The notes under the pieces are model-generated. The model was not told the origin of the DNA. It did not search any database and saw only the letters and a list, made by a program, of their open reading frames with translations. Below, piece by piece: positions 47,294 to 56,947 of a stretch of 64,000 nt of DNA. Source of the stretch: an uncultured Pelagibacteraceae bacterium (GTDB taxonomy: Bacteria > Pseudomonadota > Alphaproteobacteria > Pelagibacterales > Pelagibacteraceae); assembly GCA_902570125.1 (NCBI GenBank), contig CACFXK010000005.1, positions 21,698 through 85,697 on the forward strand, given 5' to 3'. The stretch's first letter is position 1. Each line of letters starts with the position of its first letter. The translations under genes were made by a program, and so were the position numbers.

Positions 47294-49632
47294 TAAGATC
47301 TAACTTTAGTTTTCTTTGGATCATAATGAGGAAATCCGACAATTTTTGCAGGTATTCTTTTTTGATGTCCATCTATTTTTCCAATTTCAACATCATTACC
47401 TAATTCTGAGTGACCTACATCTATTCTGCATAATGCAATATTTTTATTTAATGTCGGAGAAATACATCCACTAGTTATAATTCCAACCTGAGATCTTCCA
47501 ATATGAACACAATCTCCATGATTTGCAATTTCTTTACCTATTAACTCTAACCCTACAAGTTTTTTTTGAGGATTTTCTTTTCTCTTAATTAAATTTTCTC
47601 TTCCAATAAAATCCTCTGTTTTGGATTTTAGAGGAACTGAAAACCCAATGCCAGCCTCAAAAGGGTCTTGTTGGCCATCAAATTCATTACCAAATAAAAT
47701 TAAACCAGCTTCAATTCTTAAAAGATCTAAAGCAGCAAAACCGGCTGGTATCAAACCTTCATCTTTTCCTGCCTCCATTACCTTATCCCAAACTATAGTA
47801 GCATTACTTGGATGGCACCAAATTTCAAAACCAAGTTCACCAGTGTAACCTGTTCTTGAAACAATTAATGGTATTCCGTTTAATTCTTCCAATCGACAAA
47901 TTGTAAATCTAAACCATTCCAATTCAGATATAGAGGGTTGGGTAGGGGGAGTAAAAATTATTTTTTCTAAAATTTTTCTACTTTTGGGACCTTGTAAAGA
48001 TAAATTATTTATTTGGTCAGTAGAATTTTTGATATGAACTTTATAATTTTTTTTCTTAGCTTGTTCTTTAAGCCATTCACCTCCATATTCATCACCACAA
48101 ATCCATCTAAAACCATGATCACTAAGTTTTAATAACGTTCCATCATCAAACATAGTTCCATTTTCATAACACATTGCTGAATAAACAATTTGACCAACTG
48201 AAAGTTTTTTTACATTTCGAGTTAATGTATAATTCATTAATTCTTCAGCATCCGGACCAAGAATTTCAAATTTCCTTAATGAAGATAAGTCAATTAGGAC
48301 GGCGTCTTCTCTACATGCATTGTATTCATTAATTACACCATGTTTTGTATAATCATTTGGTAACCAAAAACCTCTAGCATCGACAAAGTTTCTAGTTAAT
48401 TTTGATGTTCTTTCATAGAAACCCGTATTTCTTGTAAGTTTATTTTCTGAATCTGTTTTCACTCTAAAACCATATGATTTAGTAAATTCTTTGCTTTTTT
48501 CATAAGTTCTAACAAAAATATCAGTAGGGTTCCATCCATTACAGCTATCAATATCACTAGGGCATGCAGTAGTTCCACATGTTAAATCTTTTAAAGCTTT
48601 AAAAATAACGTAATCACCAGGTCTCGCGTAAGATTCATCAGATGTAACAGAATTTTGACCGCCTGAAGATGTATTGAAGAAAAGATTAATTGCATGCCAA
48701 CCTTTTTTTTCTTCTACACCATATTTTTTCATTGAGTAATTTAAATTGTCAGAACAATTTGCATGACCAAAATATCCTGAATCCTCGTAGTACTTTGAGG
48801 TACAAGCTAAATTAAATGTATCATGAATACCCACTGTATCTCTTACAACTTCTACCAATGGCTCATGATCAGTATCATAGAATTTTGAGAATAAACCAGG
48901 ACCAGGGAAAGTATGTCCCATAAAGGTTCTTGTCGTTTGCCAATCAAGACCTCTTTCTATACCTTTTTCTAGTTTAGCAGTGTCGTATGCAACAAAATCT
49001 GAGCATTGTCTTCCCGTTGGTGTAATTATTTGAATATAGTCTCCAGCTTTAACTTGATATCCTGTTGCAGTTTTTCTATCTATATTAACTTCATAGTCAG
49101 GATCGTAAATTGGATCAGGAATTATTGAAAATTCTTTTTCAGAATTTTTAATTTTAGCTCTTTTAACTAATACAGTTAGATCTGAAGGTGGATTTTGATC
49201 ATGAACAAGCATGTCGTTTCCCGGAGCAGCAAAGATGCAATAACAGTTATCCTTCGAAGTAAGAATTATTTCTTCCCCTGCAGAAGTGTTTTTATCAAAA
49301 ATCACTGACGAAGTGGCTTTATCAATTTGTAAATTTCTTTTTTTTAATTGCAGCAAAGCTTGCATAGAACTCTCTTCTTTTTTAAAAAGTATTTTTTTTA
49401 TTTCTGAGGAATTTTTATTTTCTTTTAAATTTAAAATTCCCAATTCTGATTTTCCATGTTTATCGAAAATGTTTATTTCGCAAATTTGATTTCCCTCATT
49501 ATTTACAATTTTAATTTCATCTTCAGGAAATATTTGAATACCAGTAATTCCACCTGCGTTGACCACATATCTTTCAACTCCAGGTGGTAATACGTTTAAA
49601 CCAGGTTCTTTAATACTTAAACTTGTTTGCAT
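47293..49632 (-). CDS. tdm: Trimethylamine N-oxide demethylase-like DUF1989-GcvT fusion
   Basis: N-terminal DUF1989-type region (GTTACPSDIDSCNGWNPTDIFVRT) fused to GcvT region (RTGYTGELGFEIWCHP, DLLRIEAGLILFGNEFDGQQDPFEAG); divergent from tmoX. Confidence 0.85.
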   Translation of the reverse strand: MQTSLSIKEPGLNVLPPGVERYVVNAGGITGIQIFPEDEIKIVNNEGNQICEINIFDKHGKSELGILNLKENKNSSEIKKILFKKEESSMQALLQLKKRNLQIDKATSSVIFDKNTSAGEEIILTSKDNCYCIFAAPGNDMLVHDQNPPSDLTVLVKRAKIKNSEKEFSIIPDPIYDPDYEVNIDRKTATGYQVKAGDYIQIITPTGRQCSDFVAYDTAKLEKGIERGLDWQTTRTFMGHTFPGPGLFSKFYDTDHEPLVEVVRDTVGIHDTFNLACTSKYYEDSGYFGHANCSDNLNYSMKKYGVEEKKGWHAINLFFNTSSGGQNSVTSDESYARPGDYVIFKALKDLTCGTTACPSDIDSCNGWNPTDIFVRTYEKSKEFTKSYGFRVKTDSENKLTRNTGFYERTSKLTRNFVDARGFWLPNDYTKHGVINEYNACREDAVLIDLSSLRKFEILGPDAEELMNYTLTRNVKKLSVGQIVYSAMCYENGTMFDDGTLLKLSDHGFRWICGDEYGGEWLKEQAKKKNYKVHIKNSTDQINNLSLQGPKSRKILEKIIFTPPTQPSISELEWFRFTICRLEELNGIPLIVSRTGYTGELGFEIWCHPSNATIVWDKVMEAGKDEGLIPAGFAALDLLRIEAGLILFGNEFDGQQDPFEAGIGFSVPLKSKTEDFIGRENLIKRKENPQKKLVGLELIGKEIANHGDCVHIGRSQVGIITSGCISPTLNKNIALCRIDVGHSELGNDVEIGKIDGHQKRIPAKIVGFPHYDPKKTKVRS

Positions 49633-49652
49633 TTTTAAAAAATATTTAAAAA

Positions 49653-49668
49653 TTATACAAAAGTATAA
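49653..49668. promoter_or_regulatory. Perfect inverted repeat TTATAC-AAAA-GTATAA in tdm/tmoX divergent region
   Basis: 6-bp perfect arms. Confidence 0.4.
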
Positions 49669-49703
49669 ACAAATTTATATATAAATTTTATATATACATT
49701 TGT
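49669..49703. promoter_or_regulatory. 35-nt near-perfect dyad (candidate operator)
   Basis: ACAAATTTATATATAAATTTTATATATACATTTGT is self-complementary except one pair and the central base. Confidence 0.5.
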
Positions 49704-49717
49704 ATCTATTTTGCTAG

Positions 49718-49746
49718 TTGACTGTAACTTTAATAGAGGGGATACT
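49718..49746 (+). promoter_or_regulatory. Candidate sigma70 promoter TTGACT-N17-GATACT for tmoX
   Basis: Exact 17-nt spacing upstream of tmoX. Confidence 0.6.
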
Positions 49747-49777
49747 TTAATCACTTAATATTAAGGAAAGGGAAATA

Positions 49778-50731
49778 ATGAAAAAAATAATATCTCTATT
49801 ATCAGCTATGGCGATATCTCTTGTAAGTTTTGCAGGGATTTCAAACGCAGCAGATAGTAAAAAACCAATTGTTATCCCAACTCATAACTGGTCAAGCCAA
49901 ATTGTAATGGCTTACGTAATTGGCGGAATTTTTGAAAGTATGGGGAACAATGTAAAATATGTAAATGCTGACTCTCAAGCAGTTTATGAGTCGATTAGAA
50001 TTGGTGATGTAACAATATCTCATGAAGTATGGGAATCTGCATTCGGAAAATCATTCACAACTGCTTTGGATAAAGGTGGTTTAATAGATATGGGTGATCA
50101 TGAAGCTAGAACTCTTGAGGATATGGGATATCCAAACTGGGTTGTAGAAAAAGGCTTATGCCCAGGTCTACCAGACTGGACTGCATTAAAAAACCCTGAT
50201 TGTGCGAAAAATTTCACAACACCTGATTCACCAGATGGAAAAGGTAGAATGTTAGAAGGACCACAAACATGGCATGGAGATTTAATACCTCAAAGAGTTG
50301 ATGCTTTAGGATTAGGAGATCTATGGTGGGTTAAATTTGCTGGAAGTGCAGATGCACTTTGGGCAGAGTTAGCCGCTGCTAAAAAAGAAGGAAGAGGAAC
50401 TATCATATTTAACTGGACACCAAACTTTACAGATGGTGCTGGTTTTACATTTATCGACTTCCCTCCATACACAGCTGGTTGTAGACCAGAAGATGGTGGA
50501 GATGGAAAATGTGGTTCTCCGGATGGTTATTTGAAAAAAGCAGCACATGAAGATTTTCCAAAAACTCATCCAGCAGCTGCAAAGACGTTTAAAAAAATGT
50601 CATTCTCTACGAGTCAAATTGGAGCAATGGCAGCTTTAGTTGATGTCGACAAAATGACTCATGAAGATGCAGCAAAAAAATGGTTAGCTGACAATAAGAG
50701 TGTGTGGGAAGAATTTACACACGATCATTAA
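49778..50731 (+). CDS. tmoX: TMAO/betaine-type ABC substrate-binding protein (TmoX-like)
   Basis: Signal peptide; PIVIPTHNWSSQIVMAYVIGGIFESMG; divergent from tdm. Confidence 0.82.
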   Translation: MKKIISLLSAMAISLVSFAGISNAADSKKPIVIPTHNWSSQIVMAYVIGGIFESMGNNVKYVNADSQAVYESIRIGDVTISHEVWESAFGKSFTTALDKGGLIDMGDHEARTLEDMGYPNWVVEKGLCPGLPDWTALKNPDCAKNFTTPDSPDGKGRMLEGPQTWHGDLIPQRVDALGLGDLWWVKFAGSADALWAELAAAKKEGRGTIIFNWTPNFTDGAGFTFIDFPPYTAGCRPEDGGDGKCGSPDGYLKKAAHEDFPKTHPAAAKTFKKMSFSTSQIGAMAALVDVDKMTHEDAAKKWLADNKSVWEEFTHDH

Positions 50732-50752
50732 GGTTAATTTAATAAATTTAAG

Positions 50753-50786
50753 ATCTCTCCCAATTTTATTGGGGGAGATTTTTTTT
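50753..50786 (+). terminator. Intrinsic terminator after tmoX
   Basis: ATCTCTCCCAA-TTTTA-TTGGGGGAGAT (11 bp with one G-U) followed by T tract 50779-50786. Confidence 0.88.
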
Positions 50787-50803
50787 ATCACCTCAAATAA
50801 TTA

Positions 50804-51265
50804 ATGGTAAAAGTATTTTATTTAATATTATTAAACTTTTTTATTTTCAATTTTGCTTATGCAAAAGACATAAGTATTGGTGAAAATTTAAATTTAGAGT
50901 TTACATGTGAGTTAGAAAAAAAAATTGTTAAGAATTCGGAATATAATTATAAAACTTTCCTAGCAAAAGACTTAAACATTAAAAATTTAGATTCATTTCA
51001 GATTTATTCAAATAAACCAAGCACATTAATGGTAAATGGATTATCAAAATTTTTTTCTCAAAATTCAAATTTTGATGTCAAAATAGTAAATAAGGACGTA
51101 GTTTTATTTAAAGCCTTTAATAATGAAAAAACGTATTCAGAATCTGCTATAATTACAAGAAAATCAGGCGAATTAATTCATGAAATTACCAAAAATATAA
51201 ATACCGAAAATTCAGAAAAAGATATTTCAATTTATATCTGTAAGAATAAATCAAAAAATGCCTAA
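50804..51265 (+). CDS. Exported hypothetical protein
   Basis: Signal peptide-like N-terminus YLILLNFFIFNFAYA; 153 aa. Confidence 0.55.
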   Translation: MVKVFYLILLNFFIFNFAYAKDISIGENLNLEFTCELEKKIVKNSEYNYKTFLAKDLNIKNLDSFQIYSNKPSTLMVNGLSKFFSQNSNFDVKIVNKDVVLFKAFNNEKTYSESAIITRKSGELIHEITKNINTENSEKDISIYICKNKSKNA

Positions 51266-51299
51266 TTTTTTTTTAAGAAATTTTGTGTAATATATTTCC

Positions 51300-51677
51300 A
51301 TGAAAAAGCTTATATTTTTTATACTTTTTTTGTCATTAATCACTTCTTTTGCATTTGCAAGAAGCACAGGATGTAAAGAGGGAAATTGTGAAAATGGTTA
51401 TGGTAAGTGGGTTTACACAGATAAAACAACTTATGAAGGCGAATGGGTAGCTACGAAAAAACATGGCCAAGGAACCGAAACATGGCCGAATGGATATATT
51501 TACAAAGGTGAATTTAAAGAAAGTCAGTGGAACGGTATAGGAATTTTATTTTTTCCTGATGGTTCAACATATGAAGGTGAATGGGTCAATGGTTTTATGA
51601 ACGGTAAAGGAACTTTTACTTGGTCAGATGGAAAACAAAAAACAGGTATTTGGAAAAATGGAAGTTTCCAAGAATAG
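51300..51677 (+). CDS. MORN-repeat exported protein
   Basis: TTYEGEWVATKKHGQGTETWPNGYIYKGEFKESQWNGIGILFFPDGSTYEGEWVNGFMNGKGTFTWSDG. Confidence 0.82.
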   Translation: MKKLIFFILFLSLITSFAFARSTGCKEGNCENGYGKWVYTDKTTYEGEWVATKKHGQGTETWPNGYIYKGEFKESQWNGIGILFFPDGSTYEGEWVNGFMNGKGTFTWSDGKQKTGIWKNGSFQE

Positions 51678-52203
51678 TTTTAAAACATTATCAGAGCCAG
51701 TCAAACAATTTGGTGGATTAATTAGTATAATTATACTTATCTTTTTAACTTTTTTTATTTTAAATAATATTTTTGGTGAAGGTGATGAACTGGTTGCTAA
51801 AATGAAAATTGAAGAAGAAAGAATAGCTGAAGAAAGAAAACTTAATAAGCTAATTTCTAGTCTTCCCTCAGGAGTTTTGGTTTCGTTTGATGGTACTGAC
51901 AATTTTAAACTATCTGATGAATTATATGAAGCTGTTTGCAAGGCAACTAAGCTTATACCTCAACGTGCAATTATGGGCGCGAATTTTCTAAACTTTAGAG
52001 CTCATGAAATTTATACAATTAACGGAAATAAGATAGATGAAACATTTGTAAAATGGGACGATGAAAAAAATAAATGTTTTGCAGGTTTCGTTGTAAGTGG
52101 AAATAATGTTGGCGTAGATGAAACTGTAAAAGTAAGTGGAGAAGCTTTGAGTTTTTTAAGTACAGGTATTGATACAAGAGTTTATTTTATTAAAAATTTT
52201 TAA
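51658..52203 (+). CDS. Membrane-anchored hypothetical protein (start 51628 or 51658)
   Basis: TM LISIIILIFLTFFILNNIF; long open frame overlapping the MORN gene end. Confidence 0.6.
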   Translation: MEVSKNSFKTLSEPVKQFGGLISIIILIFLTFFILNNIFGEGDELVAKMKIEEERIAEERKLNKLISSLPSGVLVSFDGTDNFKLSDELYEAVCKATKLIPQRAIMGANFLNFRAHEIYTINGNKIDETFVKWDDEKNKCFAGFVVSGNNVGVDETVKVSGEALSFLSTGIDTRVYFIKNF

Positions 52204-52269
52204 GGAGGAAATGTAACAAATTATAGAGATTTTATTTTATCTTAAATTCGTATAACCTGAATATTATTT

Positions 52270-53301
52270 ATGTCTGAACCAGTAATTAAATGCCAATCTG
52301 TTTATAAAATCTTTGGAGCAAACGCTGAAAAAATGCTTAAAGATTCAAATGGTAATGTTGATGCAAAAACATTTCAAGAAAATGGATGTATTGTAGGAGT
52401 TAACAATGCTTCTTTTGAGGTATCTAAAGGTGAAATGTTAGTTGTAATGGGTTTATCAGGATCAGGTAAGTCAACACTATTAAGGTGTATATCTAGATTA
52501 ACAGACGCAACTGGTGGAAAAATTTTTATTGAAGGTCAAGACTTGCTTAATTTAAATAACAAGGAACTTATTGATTTAAGAAGAAATAAAATGGGAATGG
52601 TTTTTCAAAGTTTTGCGCTGCTTCCACATAAAACAGTTTTAGAAAATATTGCTTTTCCTCTTCAAATTAAAGGTATTAAAACTGAAGATAGTATTAATAA
52701 AGCAATGGATATGGTCAAACTTGTTGGTCTCGATGGAAGAGAAAATTATTTTCCAAGAGAGTTATCTGGAGGACAACAACAAAGGGTAGGAATTGCAAGA
52801 TCTTTGGCAGTTGAGCCAGATATATGGTTCTTAGATGAACCTTTCTCTGCATTAGATCCTCTTATAAGGAAAGAAATGCAAGATGAATTTTTAAGACTTC
52901 AAGAAAAATTACAAAAAACTATTATGTTTATTACTCATGATTTTGATGAAGCCTTAAAGCTTGCTGATCGAATTGCAATTATGAAAGATGGAATAATTGA
53001 ACAGTTAGATACACCAGCCAATATTGTTTTAAATCCAGCAACAGAATATGTAAGAAAATTTACAGAGGAAGTACCGAGAGAAAAAGTTCTATTAATTAAA
53101 GATGTAATGGATGAAACAACCACTTCTGATATAGGTGACCTAAAAGTTTCAAAAGATGAGATTATTGAAAATGTTGCAGAAAAAATATTAACTCAAGAAA
53201 AAACAGTTGCTGTTACAGATGGCAAAAATAATATCGTAGGCTCAATTAATCCTGCAAAAATTATTAATACAGTTTTTGGGGGAAGAAAAAACAATCATTA
53301 A
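52270..53301 (+). CDS. tmoW: TMAO/betaine-type ABC transporter ATPase (TmoW-like)
   Basis: VMGLSGSGKSTLLRCISRL; LSGGQQQRVGIARSLAVEPDIWFLDEPFSALDPLIR; CBS-like tail. Confidence 0.83.
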   Translation: MSEPVIKCQSVYKIFGANAEKMLKDSNGNVDAKTFQENGCIVGVNNASFEVSKGEMLVVMGLSGSGKSTLLRCISRLTDATGGKIFIEGQDLLNLNNKELIDLRRNKMGMVFQSFALLPHKTVLENIAFPLQIKGIKTEDSINKAMDMVKLVGLDGRENYFPRELSGGQQQRVGIARSLAVEPDIWFLDEPFSALDPLIRKEMQDEFLRLQEKLQKTIMFITHDFDEALKLADRIAIMKDGIIEQLDTPANIVLNPATEYVRKFTEEVPREKVLLIKDVMDETTTSDIGDLKVSKDEIIENVAEKILTQEKTVAVTDGKNNIVGSINPAKIINTVFGGRKNNH

Positions 53302-53304
53302 ACT

Positions 53305-55458
53305 ATGGAATTACTAAAAAAATATCCGAAATTATTTCAATGGTTATTTTTATTAGCTGTATTTTTTGCACTATGCTTTGCAATTGATGTTCCTGAAACT
53401 TACAAATTTATTAGAGGACAGGCAGAATTTGTAAAAGACCCTAATCAGAGTACCTTCGTATTTCTAGGTAAAGAGGTTAGATATTACGCTTTTGATGTTT
53501 TCTGGAGATTGCCACCATTACTTGGATGGCTTCCAATTTGGATAAATGACTCATTATTCTTTTTAATGAATGATTGGATGCCAATGGAATTTTGGAATGA
53601 AGATACGCAGGAATATAAAACAAGACCTTTAGTTTTACAAATAACTAGAAACCTAACCGCATTTATGACTTTTCTAATAGAATTAATTAGAGAGATTTTA
53701 TTAGGTGGTCTTGAAACAATTGTTGCTTTTACTAGTTGGGATTGGATTGATGCTAATCCCTGGGCAGAATTACCAGGCTTACCCTGGACTATTGTAGCAG
53801 CAGGATCAGCGATACTTGCTTATAAGTTAGGAGGTAAAGGACTGGCCTTATATGCACTTTTATCAATGACTTACATTTCAATATTTGGACAATGGAAACC
53901 GTCTATGCAAACACTTTCTTTTATATTAGTTGCAGCACCTCTTTCATTTATTTTTGGTTTAGGTTTGGGTGTTGCGGCATACAAAAGCAAAAGAGTAGAA
54001 AAAGCCCTTTATCCAATACTTTTAGTTATGCAGACAATGCCCCAGTATGCGGTATTAGTTCCTGCACTAGTTCTTTTTGGGGTAGGAGACCATGCTGCAG
54101 TAATTATAACAATGATCGTTGCTGTGCCACCAATGATACTTTTAACATTATTAGGTTTAAGAGCTGTGCCTCCTGAGGTAATTGAAGCTGGTAGAATGAG
54201 TGGATGTAATAACTGGCAACTAATGTCTAAAGTATTAATTCCAACAGCAAGAAGAGATATTTTAATAGGAGTTAACCAAGTTATAATGGTGTGTTTTTCC
54301 ATGGCAGTTATCTCTGCATTTATAGGAGCAAAAGGTTTAGGTTTTAATTTATTATTAGCTTTAAATCAGTTGAATATTGGATTAGCATTAGAGGCAGGTC
54401 TTTGTATTAGTTTAATTGCAATCTTATTAGATAAGATGTCTTTAGCTTGGGCAAATAAACAGGTTGATTATTTTGGTAATTTAAATTTTTTTCAACGAAA
54501 TAAAAATTCTTTATTCTTTGGAGTAATAGTAATAGTAGGTATTCTATTAGCTTACTTTGGATCAATTTATTTTAAAGACGGGTATAATTATTTATTTGAG
54601 GTTCCGCATAATAAAGGAATATCAACAGCAGACTTTTGGAATAAAGGTGTTGACTGGATATTTGACACTTTCTTTGTATATATAAAAGCATTTAACACTT
54701 GGCTAATTGTTGATGTGCTCCAACCGATGAGAGCTTTATATTTGAGAATGCCAGCCATAGCCACATTAGTTCTAGTCGTTGGAGCTGGATATTTAATTGG
54801 TGGAGTTAGATCTGCTTTAGTTGTTTGTGGTTTAACTTTATTTATAGCTCTAAGCCCATGGTGGGATAGAGCTCTAGTTACTACATACATGGCAACATTT
54901 GGTGTACTAGTATCTTGCACAATTGGATTTACTGTTGGAACTTTATGTTTTCAAAATAAACATTCTACAAACTTTATGTTAAATGTTTGTGATATATTTC
55001 AAACTTTTCCATCTTTTGTATATTTAATTCCTGTGATGATGCTTTTTGGAATTACAGATACTTCAGTTTTAATTGCGGTAATAGTATATGCTACGATACC
55101 AGCTACAAGATACACAATTGAGGGTCTTAGAAGTGTTCCAGCTGGACTACATGATGCTGCAACGATGTCAGGTGTCACAAAGTTTCAAAGACTATTTAAA
55201 ATAGAATTTCCATTAGCATTTCCACACATGATGTTGGGGCTTAATCAAACAATAGTTTTTGCATTATTTATGGTGATTATTGGAGCCTTTATTGGAACTG
55301 AAGATTTAGGTCAGTACATTCTAAAAGCTTTATCGGATAAAAAAGGGGCAGGTATTGGACTAACACTCGGAATTTGTGTTGCATTTATTGGGCTAATTTT
55401 TGATAATTTAATTAGAACTTGGGTAGGTAAAAGAAAAAAACATCTAGGTATAGACTAA
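53305..55458 (+). CDS. tmoV: TMAO/betaine-type ABC permease, internally duplicated (TmoV-like)
   Basis: Two EAA modules: VIEAGRMSGCNNWQLMSKVLIPTARRDI and LHDAATMSGVTKFQRLFKIEFPLAFPHM. Confidence 0.83.
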   Translation: MELLKKYPKLFQWLFLLAVFFALCFAIDVPETYKFIRGQAEFVKDPNQSTFVFLGKEVRYYAFDVFWRLPPLLGWLPIWINDSLFFLMNDWMPMEFWNEDTQEYKTRPLVLQITRNLTAFMTFLIELIREILLGGLETIVAFTSWDWIDANPWAELPGLPWTIVAAGSAILAYKLGGKGLALYALLSMTYISIFGQWKPSMQTLSFILVAAPLSFIFGLGLGVAAYKSKRVEKALYPILLVMQTMPQYAVLVPALVLFGVGDHAAVIITMIVAVPPMILLTLLGLRAVPPEVIEAGRMSGCNNWQLMSKVLIPTARRDILIGVNQVIMVCFSMAVISAFIGAKGLGFNLLLALNQLNIGLALEAGLCISLIAILLDKMSLAWANKQVDYFGNLNFFQRNKNSLFFGVIVIVGILLAYFGSIYFKDGYNYLFEVPHNKGISTADFWNKGVDWIFDTFFVYIKAFNTWLIVDVLQPMRALYLRMPAIATLVLVVGAGYLIGGVRSALVVCGLTLFIALSPWWDRALVTTYMATFGVLVSCTIGFTVGTLCFQNKHSTNFMLNVCDIFQTFPSFVYLIPVMMLFGITDTSVLIAVIVYATIPATRYTIEGLRSVPAGLHDAATMSGVTKFQRLFKIEFPLAFPHMMLGLNQTIVFALFMVIIGAFIGTEDLGQYILKALSDKKGAGIGLTLGICVAFIGLIFDNLIRTWVGKRKKHLGID

Positions 55459-55462
55459 AATT

Positions 55463-56941
55463 GTGAAAAAATTTCTTGTTGCTATCGACCAAGGTACAAC
55501 ATCGTCTAGAGCAATTCTCTTTGATTTAGATGGCAATATAAAATTTACATCTCAGTTTGAATTTAATCAATACTTTCCAAAAAATGGATGGGTAGAGCAT
55601 AATCCAAATGAAATTTGGTTAACAACTCTCAAAGCTTTAAAAAAAGTAATTAAAAAAGCATCTCTACTAAAAGGAAAAATATTAAGTATTGGAATAACCA
55701 ACCAGAGAGAGACAACTATTCTATGGAACAAGAAAACGGGTAAACCAGTATACAATGCAATTGTTTGGCAAGATAGAAGAACTCATGAGTATTGTGAAAA
55801 GCTTAGGCAAAAAAAATATGAAAATATTTTTAGAAGAAAAACTGGTTTATTTATTGATCCATATTTTTCAGCTACTAAAATTAGATGGATCTTAGAAAAC
55901 GTAAAAATTTCGAAGAAACTTCAAAAATCTAATAATTTATTATTTGGCACTGTTGATACTTTCTTAATTTGGAAACTAACTAACGGACAACATCATTTAA
56001 CAGAGGCAACAAATGCAAGTAGAACAATGTTGTTTAATATAAATAATAACACTTGGGACAAAGAAATTTTAAAAAAGCTCAATATCTCAAAAAGTATTTT
56101 ACCTGATGTAAAAAATTCAGCGGATAATTTTGGATCAACAAATAAAAAAATAGTTGGATATGAAATTCCTATATCTGCAGTTTTGGGTGATCAACAAGCT
56201 GCAGCTGTAGGACAATCTTGTTTTAAAAAAGGCTCAATTAAAAGTACTTATGGCACAGGTGCTTTTGTAATAATGAATACTGGATCAAAAAAAATTTTTT
56301 CAAAAAATAAATTATTAACTACAATTTGCTACAGATTAAATGGAAAAAATACTTTTGCTCTCGAAGGTTCAATTTTTATCGCTGGAGCAGGTGTTCAATG
56401 GCTAAGAGATAAGTTAAAATTAATTAATAATGCTTACGAAACAGAAAAAATTGCTAAATCAAAAAAAAATAATGAAGGTGTCTATTTTGTACCAGCTTTA
56501 AGTGGGCTGGGAGCTCCATACTGGAGACCTGATGCAAGAGGAGTTATAACTGGATTAACTAGAGATAGTGATTGGAAAACCTTAGTAAGAGCAGTTATAG
56601 AATCTGTGGCATACCAAAGCTATGATCTATTTAATGCCATGAGAAAAGATGGATTGAAACCAAATATAGTAAAAATTGATGGAGGAATGGTGGAAAACGA
56701 CTGGTTTTCACAGTTTTTGGCAAATATTATTGATATTAAAACTGAAAGACCCAAAGTTTTGGAAACTACAGCACTTGGAGTTGCTTTATTTGCTGGATAC
56801 CAAATAGGAATATTTAAATCTTTACATCAAATAAAGAGAAAATGGAAAAAAGATAGAACCTTTAAACCTAAACTAAGTTCGACAATTAGAAAAAAACTAT
56901 TGAATGGGTGGAAACTGTCAGTCGAGAAAACTTTATTGTAA
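55463..56941 (+). CDS. glpK: Glycerol kinase (GTG start)
   Basis: AIDQGTTSSRAILFD; GITNQRETTILWNKKTGKPVYNAIVWQDRRT; YGTGAFVIMNTG. Confidence 0.95.
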   Translation: MKKFLVAIDQGTTSSRAILFDLDGNIKFTSQFEFNQYFPKNGWVEHNPNEIWLTTLKALKKVIKKASLLKGKILSIGITNQRETTILWNKKTGKPVYNAIVWQDRRTHEYCEKLRQKKYENIFRRKTGLFIDPYFSATKIRWILENVKISKKLQKSNNLLFGTVDTFLIWKLTNGQHHLTEATNASRTMLFNINNNTWDKEILKKLNISKSILPDVKNSADNFGSTNKKIVGYEIPISAVLGDQQAAAVGQSCFKKGSIKSTYGTGAFVIMNTGSKKIFSKNKLLTTICYRLNGKNTFALEGSIFIAGAGVQWLRDKLKLINNAYETEKIAKSKKNNEGVYFVPALSGLGAPYWRPDARGVITGLTRDSDWKTLVRAVIESVAYQSYDLFNAMRKDGLKPNIVKIDGGMVENDWFSQFLANIIDIKTERPKVLETTALGVALFAGYQIGIFKSLHQIKRKWKKDRTFKPKLSSTIRKKLLNGWKLSVEKTLL

Positions 56942-56947
56942 ATTTTA

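Noticed and set aside
51624-51941. 105-aa minus ORF opposite the MORN/TM-protein junction
   Set aside because: Antisense to better supported + strand genes
53892-54176. 94-aa + ORF nested out of frame in tmoV
   Set aside because: Out-of-frame shadow of the conserved permease module
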